Below, piece after piece: positions 11,042-20,412 of a stretch of DNA of 64,000 nucleotides. The stretch covers positions 62,001 to 126,000 of the forward strand of contig JAXHMM010000003.1 in the NCBI GenBank assembly GCA_034521445.1, written 5' to 3'. Numbering within the stretch: position 1 is the first letter of the stretch; each line of letters begins with the position of its first letter. The translations under genes and the position numbers were made by a program. The stretch is from Balneolaceae bacterium. Its GTDB lineage: Bacteria > Bacteroidota > Rhodothermia > Balneolales > Balneolaceae. The notes beneath the pieces are model-generated. The model saw only the letters and a list, made by a program, of their open reading frames with translations. It was not told the origin of the DNA and did not search any database.

Positions 11042-11464
11042 TTGAACAGGTACGGACGCATCATCGGTGTTGATGTAGGCACCAAGCATGTGGGACTTGC
11101 GCGCACGGATCTGTTGCGCACCATCGCCAATCCTATCGGCACCTACAGTCCTGATGACGCTTTTGCCAAACTGGAGGAACTGGCCCGAACGGACCAGGTG
11201 GAAAAGATCGTGGTGGGCTGGCCGCTCACCCCGGAAGGCAAGGAGGGGGCCGCCGTCGAGATGGTGGAGCAGTTCCTGGAGAAGCTACACCGCATTCTTC
11301 CAGACATGGAAGTGGATAAAATAGACGAGCGCTACACCTCTAAGGAAGCGGTTCAGGTGATGGTTGAATCGGGGGTGCCGAAGATGAAGCGCCGGGAAAG
11401 CGATCGAATCAACCGGGCGGCGGCGGCCATCATCCTGCAGAAATACCTGAACCTGCAGAACTGA
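11042..11464 (+). CDS. ruvX: Putative pre-16S rRNA nuclease / Holliday-junction resolvase-like YqgF
   Basis: 140 aa from a TTG start one base after the HU stop. The RNase H-like fold motifs are IIGVDVGTKHVGLARTD, then VVGWPLTPEGKEG, then IDERYTSKEAVQ with a C-terminal DRINRAAAAIILQKYL. YqgF/RuvX was first proposed as a Holliday-junction resolvase and is now linked to 16S rRNA 5'-end maturation. Being followed directly by def and fmt fits a translation role. Confidence 0.93.
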   Translation: MNRYGRIIGVDVGTKHVGLARTDLLRTIANPIGTYSPDDAFAKLEELARTDQVEKIVVGWPLTPEGKEGAAVEMVEQFLEKLHRILPDMEVDKIDERYTSKEAVQVMVESGVPKMKRRESDRINRAAAAIILQKYLNLQN

Positions 11465-11472
11465 CTCTTTCC

Positions 11473-12027
11473 ATGGCTATACTGCCCATACTTACCTACG
11501 ACGACGATGTCCTTTACCGGGAGACGGAACCGGTGGAGGAGAGCACCTCCGCCCTCCAGCAGCTCATCGACGATATGTTCGAGACCATGTACAACGCCGA
11601 CGGGGTGGGACTTGCTGCGCCCCAGGTAGACCGTACCGAGCGGGTATTCGTCATCGACGCCGACAGTATGGCCGAGGAAGATGGGGAAGAAGGCCCCGGT
11701 CCCCTGGTCATGATCAACCCTGAAATCACCTTCGCCAGCGACCGTCAGGTTGAGATCGAGGAGGGGTGCCTGAGCATTCCCGGCGTCAACGCCGCGGTGC
11801 GACGGCCGGAGGAGATCGAGGTTGCCTACCTGGACCGCGACCTGGAGAGGCAGCGCTTGCGCGTGAACGGTATCCTGGCGCGCGTGATTCAGCACGAAAC
11901 CGACCACCTCCACGGCGTGCTTTTCCTGGACCACCTATCTGTTTTCAAGCGCAAGCTGTTGGGATCGAAGCTCAGGGAGATCGCCGACGGACGAATAGAG
12001 GCCGATTATCCCCTGGCCCCGAAGTAG
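11473..12027 (+). CDS. def: Peptide deformylase
   Basis: 184 aa. All three family motifs are present: GVGLAAPQ (44-51), EGCLSIPG with metal ligand C99, and QHETDHLHG with ligands H141 and H145 and catalytic E142. It removes the formyl group from nascent N-termini in the cytoplasm. It is the partner of fmt, which follows after a GACTT repeat array. An acidic insertion (SMAEEDGEEGPGP, about 65-77) is longer than in E. coli Def. Confidence 0.97.
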   Translation: MAILPILTYDDDVLYRETEPVEESTSALQQLIDDMFETMYNADGVGLAAPQVDRTERVFVIDADSMAEEDGEEGPGPLVMINPEITFASDRQVEIEEGCLSIPGVNAAVRRPEEIEVAYLDRDLERQRLRVNGILARVIQHETDHLHGVLFLDHLSVFKRKLLGSKLREIADGRIEADYPLAPK

Positions 12028-12029
12028 AC

Positions 12030-12108
12030 GTCCGACTTCCCGACTTCCCGACTTCGGACTTCGGACTTCGGACTTCCCGACTTTCCGACTTTTAGACTTT
12101 AAGACTTG
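12030..12108. repeat. Direct tandem array of a GACTT-core 7-8 bp unit
   Basis: Ten consecutive units fill the def-fmt gap. In order there are three of CCGACTTC, three of GGACTTC, two of CCGACTTT, then TAGACTTT and AAGACTTG. The array ends 2 bp before the fmt ATG and replaces any ribosome-binding site. Every unit keeps the GACTT core in the same orientation. The same unit recurs at 45213-45303. Confidence 0.95.
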
Positions 12109-12110
12109 GA

Positions 12111-13034
12111 ATGAAAATCGTTTTCATGGGCTCGCCCGATTTCGCCGTTCCCAGCCTGGAACGCCTGCAGGTTTCCGGGCATGAGATCGTCGCGGTGGTC
12201 AGCAATGTGGACAAGCGGCGGGGCCGAGGCGGGGACGCCTCCCCCACACCGGTAAAAAGGCGCGCCCTCGAATTGGACCTCCCTGTGATTGAGGTGGAGA
12301 ATCTGGACGATCCGGGCTTCCACGAGCGGCTTCGCGCGAAAGGGGCCGATCTATTTGTAGTGGTGGCCTTTCGCATCCTGCCCGATGCCGTGCTTGACAT
12401 CCCTCCCAAGGGTACGGTCAACCTGCACGCCTCCCTGCTGCCCCGGTACCGTGGAGCGGCGCCCATCCACTGGGCCGTTATTAATGGGGAGGAAGAGACC
12501 GGCTGCACGGTCTTTTTTGTGCAGAGCGAGGTGGACACCGGCCAGATCCTGCTGCAGCGATCAACGCCCATCGGACCCGAGGAGATTACGGGCGACCTCT
12601 ACGCCCGGCTCAAGGGGTTGGGGGCGGATCTGCTGGCGGAGGGCTTGGACCTTATCGCATCTGGCGACTACACCCTCCGCGACCAGGATCACGGGATGGC
12701 CACGGCCGCGCCCAAGCTCTTTCCGGAAGACGCCCGGCTCGACTTCTCCCGGCCGGCTCTGGAGGTGCACAATCGGATACGCGGACTCAGTCCGGTACCG
12801 GGCGCCTGGGCGGAACTCGACGACCTCAAGTTCACCATCTACCGCTCGCGGGTGGGGCCGGACGGTACGGGCCTGGCACCGGGCCGGTTGGATGAGCGCA
12901 ACGGCAGCCTGTTGACAGGTTGCGGCAAAGGCGGAAGCGTGGAACTGGTGCAGGTGCAGCTGGCCGGCAAGAAGCGTATGGCCGGGATGGACTTTTTCCG
13001 CGGTTACCACGGCACGGGGGTTTTGCATGGATGA
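12111..13034 (+). CDS. fmt: Methionyl-tRNA formyltransferase
   Basis: 307 aa, normal length. The N-terminal formyltransferase domain has MKIVFMGSPDFAVPSLE and the catalytic segment around NLHASLLPRYRGAAPIHWA. VDTGQIL and GADLLAEGL follow. The C-terminal OB-like domain begins near SRPALEVHNRIRGLSPVPGAW. It formylates Met-tRNAfMet for initiation and pairs functionally with def just upstream. Confidence 0.96.
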   Translation: MKIVFMGSPDFAVPSLERLQVSGHEIVAVVSNVDKRRGRGGDASPTPVKRRALELDLPVIEVENLDDPGFHERLRAKGADLFVVVAFRILPDAVLDIPPKGTVNLHASLLPRYRGAAPIHWAVINGEEETGCTVFFVQSEVDTGQILLQRSTPIGPEEITGDLYARLKGLGADLLAEGLDLIASGDYTLRDQDHGMATAAPKLFPEDARLDFSRPALEVHNRIRGLSPVPGAWAELDDLKFTIYRSRVGPDGTGLAPGRLDERNGSLLTGCGKGGSVELVQVQLAGKKRMAGMDFFRGYHGTGVLHG

Positions 13035-13120
13035 TCCGTGTCCAATCTTGAGTTGAAAAATTTACGGAATATTTAGATATACCTGTCCACCAAACCCTAC
13101 AACCAAGCATCACGGCACCT

Positions 13121-13816
13121 ATGGATCTGCCCCCCCTTTTAGAAGCCGCCCGAAACGGTGATTTCAACACACTGGAGAAGCTCCACCGTGACGGAGCCGA
13201 CCTGGACGAGACTGCCCGTAACGGTTCCACCGCGCTTATCCTTGCCGCCCAGCATGACCATGAAGAGGTGGTGCGCTACCTGCTGGAGGAGGGCGCCGAT
13301 ACGAATGTCACCACGTCCATGGGCGGAAGCGCACTCAATAAAGCCGCCGAGAACGGTAACCTGGAGATGATGAAGCTGCTAATGGACAAGGGGGCGGAGA
13401 TCGGTGGACTCGCACTGATCGTGGCCGCGCGGGAGGGCAAGCTCGACGCGGTAAAGCTGCTGGTGGAAAAGGGTGCCGACGTGAACGTCAAGCAACGCTG
13501 GGGACAGACTGCCATTATGCAGGCGGCACGCGAGGGTCACGCCCTGGTGATCCGCTACCTGCTCGAGAAGGGGGGCAACGTGAAGGCGCGAGACAAAAAC
13601 GGGGAGACCGCTCTTTCCATCGCCATGGACAACGATCAGGTGGATGTGGGCGCCCAGCTCCGACGGGCCGGTGCCGTCATGTCCTCCCAGAACAAGACGC
13701 CCCTGGCGCGGGAGGAAGCCGATATGGACGATGACGACGATTCGGGTCCCGATATCGAGCTGGACGACGTGATCGACGAGGACGAGGTTCCCGAAGACAT
13801 GGATATGGACGATTAG
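13121..13816 (+). CDS. Ankyrin-repeat protein with acidic tail
   Basis: 231 aa. Five to six ankyrin repeats fill residues 1-175, seen as GSTALILAAQHDHEEVVRYLLEEGAD, GQTAIMQAAREGHALVIRYLLEKGG and NGETALSIAMDN. The last 35 residues are strongly acidic (EEADMDDDDDSGPDIELDD). There is no signal peptide, so it is probably a cytosolic protein-protein interaction module. The partner is unknown. It sits between fmt and gap with its own upstream gap of 86 bp. Confidence 0.88.
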   Translation: MDLPPLLEAARNGDFNTLEKLHRDGADLDETARNGSTALILAAQHDHEEVVRYLLEEGADTNVTTSMGGSALNKAAENGNLEMMKLLMDKGAEIGGLALIVAAREGKLDAVKLLVEKGADVNVKQRWGQTAIMQAAREGHALVIRYLLEKGGNVKARDKNGETALSIAMDNDQVDVGAQLRRAGAVMSSQNKTPLAREEADMDDDDDSGPDIELDDVIDEDEVPEDMDMDD

Positions 13817-13868
13817 GTTTTATCCGCTTTTCCCCTTCCCGTGACATTCCCCGAGCCCCCTTGCCGCC

Positions 13869-14995
<1,127 letters not shown>

Positions 14996-15073
14996 CAGGG
15001 CCATCGGCCGGGAACACCCGATTCCCGGATGCATCCGTGGCTGGAATTTCCGATATTATACCTTTGAAAACAT

Positions 15074-15147
<74 letters not shown>

Positions 15148-15155
15148 CCCTTCTG

Positions 15156-15188
15156 GGACCTGCCTTATTCGGCGGGTCCTTTTTTTTG
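15156..15188 (+). terminator. Rho-independent terminator after tRNA-Pro
   Basis: GGACCTGCC (15156-15164) pairs with GGCGGGTCC (15171-15179), followed by a run of eight T. It ends the tRNA transcript. Confidence 0.9.
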
Positions 15189-15275
15189 TCTGCATGTTGG
15201 CGTCGAACGTTCCACGGCAGGCACGGGTTTTGTGGATGATGGGTAAGAAATCCAATCCAGGTTCACACATCTCGA

Positions 15276-15725
15276 ATGATCGACTGGAAAAAGGTACAAC
15301 ACTACGCCTCCGAGGGTAGCCCCGACCCGCCGCGGCGGGTGGAGAAATCCGAGGAGGAGTGGAAAGAGGAACTCTCGCCCGATACCTTCCGCATTGCGCG
15401 CCGTCACGGGACCGAGCGTCCCTTTTCGGGGGCGTACTGCGAAGCTCACGCGCCCGGACTATACGCCTGCGCCTGCTGTGGCACGGAACTTTTCGCCTCG
15501 CACGGCAAATTTGAATCGCGATCCGGCTGGCCCAGCTTTACGCGCCCCGTATCGGATGACGTTCTACGCTACAGGGAGGATCACAGTCATGGCATGCACC
15601 GCATCGAGGTCCTCTGCAACGTCTGCGACGCCCACCTGGGACATGTCTTTCCGGACGGTCCCGAACCCACGGGCTTACGCTACTGCGTCAACTCTGCAGC
15701 GCTCAGCCTGCAGGAAGGGGAGTGA
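15276..15725 (+). CDS. msrB: Peptide methionine-R-sulfoxide reductase MsrB
   Basis: 149 aa, a single SelR domain. The catalytic cysteine is C137 in LRYCVNSAAL. The structural zinc site is formed by the cysteines around 65-68 (YACACCG) and 114/117 (LCNVCDAHLGHVF). GWPSF and the HGMHRIEV strand are also present. It reduces methionine-R-sulfoxide in proteins. There is no signal peptide, so it is cytosolic. It is convergent with the GAF kinase, with stops 28 bp apart. Confidence 0.96.
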   Translation: MIDWKKVQHYASEGSPDPPRRVEKSEEEWKEELSPDTFRIARRHGTERPFSGAYCEAHAPGLYACACCGTELFASHGKFESRSGWPSFTRPVSDDVLRYREDHSHGMHRIEVLCNVCDAHLGHVFPDGPEPTGLRYCVNSAALSLQEGE

Positions 15726-15753
15726 ATGGAACCTGTGGTGTGGAGATTTCCAG

Positions 15754-17001
15754 TCATCCGACTTTTTCAGCAGGGAATTGAATTTCAAAGCGGGTGCCCT
15801 CACCGACGGTGGAGTGCACTTTCAGGCTGGCCCCGCAGATGTCGGTCAGCTGTTTGACGATATGCATGCCCAACCCGTAACTGTGTTCGTTGTCGGTACC
15901 CGATCGCCCGTCTCCGTTGTGTTTTTCGAACAGTCGGTCAAGGTCCTCGTCCGAGATACCGATGCCCGTGTCGGACACGGTCGCCTCCAGGGTTCCCTTC
16001 CCGTTGTCGCTGCCGTGGAATTCCAGGTCTACCTCGATGCGACCACCGCGCGGGGTGAATTTGACCGAATTGGAAACCAGGTTCGCTATGATGCGCGTAA
16101 ATTTCTGGTCATCCAGCTTCAGCCTGGGTATGTTGCTCTCCAGGTTTAGCGCCAGGTCAATTTTCTTGTTGGCTGCAGAAAATTCATAGAGCTGCAGTAC
16201 CTGCCTGATACTCTGGGCGGGATCGCATTCCACGGGTGAGGCGCGCAGGTTGCGAAAATGTACCAGTTCGCTGTCAAGGAGTTCGGTCACGATCTGCAGC
16301 AGGCGTTCGGCGCTATCCTTGATGATTCCCACCAGTTCCCGCCGCTCCTCGCGCGATTCTTCGGACTCTTCCAGCAGGAAGTCGGAAGCCCCGATGATGC
16401 CCATGAGCGGATTGCGCATGTCATGGCTCACCACGCTCATCAGTTCGTTTTTCTGTTTGTTGAGGGCTTCCAGCTCTTTCTGCTTTCTGCGGAGTTCAAG
16501 ACGTGCCACCACTTCGTCCGCCAGCACCTTCAGGTCCTTGCGTTGATCGGGGGTCAGGGATCGTGTTTGGGTATCCAGCACGCACAGGGCGCCTATGGCA
16601 TGTCCGTTGGAGGTCACCAGGGGCGCACCTGCGTAGAAGCGGTATCGGGGCGCCCCCTTGACGTAAGAGGCGTTGCTGAAGCGTTCGTCCTTGCGAAGGT
16701 CCGATACCTCTAACAGTTCATCCTGCAGGATGGTGTATTGGCAGACGGATTTTTCACGCGGAGAATGGTCAATCTTGGTTCCGTACGCCGACTTGGTCCA
16801 CTGACGGGATGAATCCAGCAGGTTGATTCGTGATACGGGCGCCTCACAGATGCGGGAGGCCAGGCGTGTTAGACCGTCGAACTCCTGCTCCGGGAGGCTG
16901 TCCAGGATATCCAGTGCGTAGAGTGCTTTTATCCGGTCCTCCTCGTCGGAAGGTCTTGGGGCTGGCACTACGCCGGCCGAGTTGTCGTTTTGGTTATTCA
17001 T
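15754..17001 (-). CDS. GAF-domain histidine kinase, soluble
   Basis: 415 aa with no membrane segment. A GAF domain spans about 25-170 (CQYTILQDELLEVSDL, YRFYAGAPLVTSNGHAIGALCVLD). The HisKA domain has phospho-acceptor H193 in MSVVSHDMRNPLMGII. The HATPase domain has N-box IIANLVSNSVKFTP, G1 VSDTGIGI and G2 YGLGMHIV, so it looks fully active. It has no receiver of its own. The gene is divergent from a single-domain receiver (start 17160), with 158 bp between starts. That receiver is the obvious candidate partner. Confidence 0.92.
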   Translation of the reverse strand: MNNQNDNSAGVVPAPRPSDEEDRIKALYALDILDSLPEQEFDGLTRLASRICEAPVSRINLLDSSRQWTKSAYGTKIDHSPREKSVCQYTILQDELLEVSDLRKDERFSNASYVKGAPRYRFYAGAPLVTSNGHAIGALCVLDTQTRSLTPDQRKDLKVLADEVVARLELRRKQKELEALNKQKNELMSVVSHDMRNPLMGIIGASDFLLEESEESREERRELVGIIKDSAERLLQIVTELLDSELVHFRNLRASPVECDPAQSIRQVLQLYEFSAANKKIDLALNLESNIPRLKLDDQKFTRIIANLVSNSVKFTPRGGRIEVDLEFHGSDNGKGTLEATVSDTGIGISDEDLDRLFEKHNGDGRSGTDNEHSYGLGMHIVKQLTDICGASLKVHSTVGEGTRFEIQFPAEKVG

Positions 17002-17159
17002 GTACGTGGTGGTGGATTTTCGCCTTCAAACCCCGTCCCTTTTTTATTATAGTGATTATGGACTATTCTTTCATCCGAGGCAGGGGAATTCCCATTTCAT
17101 GCATTCCAAGGCCAGGATGTCTATATTGCAAATACCTAAAGCATCAGTAATTCGGAGAA

Positions 17160-17540
17160 ATGATGATGAATGAACCCCTGGTACTGCTGGTGGAGGACAA
17201 TCCCAGCATCTACAAGCTTATTCTCTATAAGCTGAAAGGCAGTGGTTACAGGACCGAGCATCGCGACAACGGTCCGGACGGGCTGAAGGCCGTCAGGGAG
17301 CTGCGGCCAGACCTGATGGTGCTGGATGTGATGCTGCCCGGCATGAACGGTTTTGAGCTGCTGCGTGAGGTGCGAGGAGACGAAGATGAGGAGATCCGGG
17401 ATACCAGGGTGATCATGCTCACCACAAAAAACCGGGAGGAGGACCTGGAGCAGGGCTTTGAGTTGCAGGTGGAGGATTATATGGGCAAGCCGTTCAAACC
17501 CGCCGAACTCCTCATGCGTATCCAGAAAATTTTGGGCTGA
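17160..17540 (+). CDS. Single-domain response regulator (CheY-like)
   Basis: 126 aa, a receiver domain only. The acidic pair is in LLVEDNPSIYK. The phospho-acceptor is D56 in DLMVLDVMLPGMNG, the switch T88/T89 is in IMLTTKN, and K110 is in YMGKPFKP. It has no output domain, so it must act by protein contact. It is 12 bp upstream of the HEAT protein gene and heads the receiver-HEAT-GT2 operon. The GAF kinase gene diverges from it. Confidence 0.93.
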   Translation: MMMNEPLVLLVEDNPSIYKLILYKLKGSGYRTEHRDNGPDGLKAVRELRPDLMVLDVMLPGMNGFELLREVRGDEDEEIRDTRVIMLTTKNREEDLEQGFELQVEDYMGKPFKPAELLMRIQKILG

Positions 17541-17552
17541 GTCCCACCGACT

Positions 17553-18668
17553 ATGGCTTTTCTCTTGCTGCAGAGCGCCGCCTACGCGGACTGGTCCATG
17601 GGCGTACTGTGGATCTGCAGTCTGGTGCTGGGCGGCATCACCCTCCTGCTCTTTGCGGCATCGCTTTACGTCCGCTCCCGGCACGCCCGTTTCGACCGGA
17701 TACTGCGCGAGCGAAGGGAACACTTTTTTCCCCTTGTCATGGCATACCTGGAGGGGGCGCGAAACCGGGAAAGCTTTGATGAAGAACTCACAGGCAGAGG
17801 CGTGGATTATATCGCACTGGAGCAGGTGATCACCGATCTCCTGGAACATATTGAAGGAGAGGAGGTTGTGAAACTGCAGCACCTGTTGGAGCTCCCCGTC
17901 ATTGCGAACTACCATCTGCGGCAGCTGGAATCAGACGATCCCTTCGAGCGCATCAAGGCCTGCAACTACATCAGCTCTGTAAACCTGGTCACCGACGTGA
18001 CGACCCGCCTGGTGGAGCGCAACCTTGACGCGGACCATCAGTTGCTGGTATTTTCCGCCGCTTCGGCAATGATGTCCTCTGACGAATGTGACGTTCGCGC
18101 CCGTGCGCTTCGTGCGGCCGCCGAACGCGAAGGACTCTCGGGCATGGCCGTCCTGGAGATGTTCTACAAATTTCACCGTCCTGAGCTGGAGCAGATGGAC
18201 GAGGAGGCCCGGCAGCTTCGGAAAATCCTGGAAGAGGGAAGCATTCCAGCAAGGAGCCTGGCCTATCTCGTCCGCGGGGTGGCGGAAGCCGGTTATTTTC
18301 AGCTCAGCGACTATTTGTTGGCTAAGCTGCGAAGTGAGCATCCGCGATGGCAGCGGGCCGAAGTGCTTGCTGCATTGATCCGCGCCCTGGGCGAGATCTT
18401 CAACCCGGCGGCGTCGGTCGACATACGCTCCCTCATCTATCACCCCTCAGCCCTGGTGCGCCTGGCCTGCGCGAAGGCCCTGTCGGACCTGCTCGAACAG
18501 AGTAATCTGCCGGCCCTCTACAACCTGCTCTATGACCCGGAAATGCGGGTCCGTTTCCAGGCGGTCAAAGGACTGCTCTCGGAGGGGCGGTGGGGACCTG
18601 CGCTTCTGGATGAGGTCCTGCGCTTCAAGCCCGAAATACTGGAACTCAGGGAGCGCGCCCATGTTTGA
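17553..18668 (+). CDS. Membrane-anchored HEAT-repeat protein
   Basis: 371 aa. One transmembrane helix near the N-terminus (about 17-40, WICSLVLGGITLLLFAASLYV) is followed by a basic stretch. The long cytoplasmic part is entirely helical. The last third shows HEAT-like repeats such as HPSALVRLACAKALSDLLEQSNL and DPEMRVRFQAVKGLL. It is a scaffold rather than an enzyme. Its stop overlaps the start of the GT2 gene by 8 bp, so the two are translationally coupled. It could carry the receiver's signal to the synthase. Confidence 0.8.
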   Translation: MAFLLLQSAAYADWSMGVLWICSLVLGGITLLLFAASLYVRSRHARFDRILRERREHFFPLVMAYLEGARNRESFDEELTGRGVDYIALEQVITDLLEHIEGEEVVKLQHLLELPVIANYHLRQLESDDPFERIKACNYISSVNLVTDVTTRLVERNLDADHQLLVFSAASAMMSSDECDVRARALRAAAEREGLSGMAVLEMFYKFHRPELEQMDEEARQLRKILEEGSIPARSLAYLVRGVAEAGYFQLSDYLLAKLRSEHPRWQRAEVLAALIRALGEIFNPAASVDIRSLIYHPSALVRLACAKALSDLLEQSNLPALYNLLYDPEMRVRFQAVKGLLSEGRWGPALLDEVLRFKPEILELRERAHV

Positions 18669-20286
18669 TCCGGCAGGCTTTTACGAACTGCTCTCCTCCA
18701 ACGTGGATGGGGTTATGGACGTACTGGCTCCCTTCAACTGGTTTGTGATCGGCTATTTTCTGCTGCTCAATACCAGCTACATCGTGCTGGTGCTGCTCTC
18801 CTTTTTCCACATCCGCCGGCAGGTTCGCCGCTCCAGCGTCTACAAAATGACCGGCTTGTTTAGCTCGGACCTCTATAAGCCGGTAAGCATCCTGGCACCT
18901 GCCTACAACGAGGAGGCCACCATTATCGACTCGGTGGACGCACTGCTGCAGATCCAGTTCCCGGATTTCGAGGTGATCGTGATCAATGACGGTAGCAGCG
19001 ACGCCACGCTGGAGCGTCTCAGGAAGCATTACGAGCTCTATGAGGTCCCGCCGCCCTTGGACATGCCCATTGATCACGAACCTATTCGGCAGGTCTACCG
19101 CTCCCGCATGCACCGCGAGCTGGTGGTGGTGGACAAGGAGAACGGGCGCAAAGCGGATGCCCTGAACGCGGGATTGAACGTGGCTGACAAGGAGTTGGCC
19201 TGCGCCATCGACGCCGATTCCATCCTCGAGCCGGACGTGCTGATGAAGATGCTTCGCGCCTTCGTGGAGGACGACCGTACGGTGGCCGTGGGAGGTATTG
19301 TGCGGGTGGCCAACGGCTGTACGATTCGTCACAGTGTGATCGAGGAGGTGGGTATGCCCGATACCTACCTGGCGCGCATTCAGGCGCTGGAGTATCTGCG
19401 CGCCTTTCTATTCGGCCGGGTGGGCTGGGACTACATGGAGAGCCTGCTTATTATCTCAGGAGCCTTCGGAGTATTCGACCGCTCGGCGGTGCTGAAGGTG
19501 GGCGGTTTTCTCAAGGAGACCGTGGGTGAGGATATGGAGCTGGTTGTGCGCCTGCACCGCCACCACATCGAAAACGACATTCCCTATCACATCCGCTTTC
19601 TACCCGAACCGGTGTGCTGGACACAGGTGCCGGAGGACTGGGAGACGTTGGGCAGGCAGCGCAACCGCTGGCAGCGCGGCCTCTTTGACACCCTCTGGCG
19701 CCACCGGAAAATGCTTTTCAATCCCAGCTACGGACGCCTCGGCATGCTGGCCATGCCATTTTTTCTCTTTTTTGAGCTGCTGGGACCGGTGGTCGAACTT
19801 CTGGGATTTCTCTACTTCTTTGTCGTGCTTGCTCTCGGGGCCGTAAACACCCCCTTTGTGCTGTTGTTCTTTTGTACGGCCATCCTGCTGGGGATGATCC
19901 TGTCGGTTTCGTCGGTGCTCTGCGAGGAGTTCACCTTCCGCCGGTATCCCGGCATGAGGGATGTGGCACTCCTGGCCGGCTACGCTTTCCTGGAAAATAT
20001 CGGTTATCGGCAGATCCATACCTGGTGGCGCTTCCGTGGGCTGGTGGACTTCCTCAAGGGCAACATGGACTGGGGGGAGATGGTGCGCCATCGCTTTGAC
20101 GACGAGTCTACAGAAGGAGGGGCGGACACCCCCGCACGGGAGGTTACTCCGGGATGGCGCAGGCGTCTTATTCCCTGGGTCTACCGCGGAGTGGTGAGCG
20201 TCGTGGCCCTGCTGCTCGTGCTGCTGGTGGTACAGGTGCTGGTCTTCGAAGGCGTGTTGCCGGCGTATCTGCTGCCCTTTTCCTGA
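18661..20286 (+). CDS. Membrane glycosyltransferase, GT2 family (processive type)
   Basis: 541 aa from the ATG at 18661, which lies inside the end of the HEAT gene. An N-terminal membrane helix (about 27-50) precedes the GT-A domain. The motifs are VSILAPAYNEE, D110 in VINDGSSD, the D184/D186 pair in AIDADS, E290-D291 in VGEDMELV, and QRNRW (333-337). The last is the QxxRW signature of processive synthases such as cellulose, hyaluronan and poly-GlcNAc synthases. Three to four membrane helices follow (about 365-445), with a final one at the C-terminus. The product is probably an exported polysaccharide. The sugar is unknown, and no PilZ domain is seen. Confidence 0.9.
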   Translation: MFDPAGFYELLSSNVDGVMDVLAPFNWFVIGYFLLLNTSYIVLVLLSFFHIRRQVRRSSVYKMTGLFSSDLYKPVSILAPAYNEEATIIDSVDALLQIQFPDFEVIVINDGSSDATLERLRKHYELYEVPPPLDMPIDHEPIRQVYRSRMHRELVVVDKENGRKADALNAGLNVADKELACAIDADSILEPDVLMKMLRAFVEDDRTVAVGGIVRVANGCTIRHSVIEEVGMPDTYLARIQALEYLRAFLFGRVGWDYMESLLIISGAFGVFDRSAVLKVGGFLKETVGEDMELVVRLHRHHIENDIPYHIRFLPEPVCWTQVPEDWETLGRQRNRWQRGLFDTLWRHRKMLFNPSYGRLGMLAMPFFLFFELLGPVVELLGFLYFFVVLALGAVNTPFVLLFFCTAILLGMILSVSSVLCEEFTFRRYPGMRDVALLAGYAFLENIGYRQIHTWWRFRGLVDFLKGNMDWGEMVRHRFDDESTEGGADTPAREVTPGWRRRLIPWVYRGVVSVVALLLVLLVVQVLVFEGVLPAYLLPFS

Positions 20287-20412
20287 TCCCGTTTCCCCGG
20301 TTGCACGGTCTCCGTCTTATGGTATTTTAGGTAAAATCCAGTCAAAATACGCAAGGTGATTTCCATGCATATGCCCAAAAGCGTGATTCCGGGCGACTGA
20401 TTCGTACGGTGG

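Noticed and set aside
12030-12108. CRISPR-like repeat array
   Set aside because: Units are only 7-8 bp with no spacers and no cas genes; it is a short tandem repeat.
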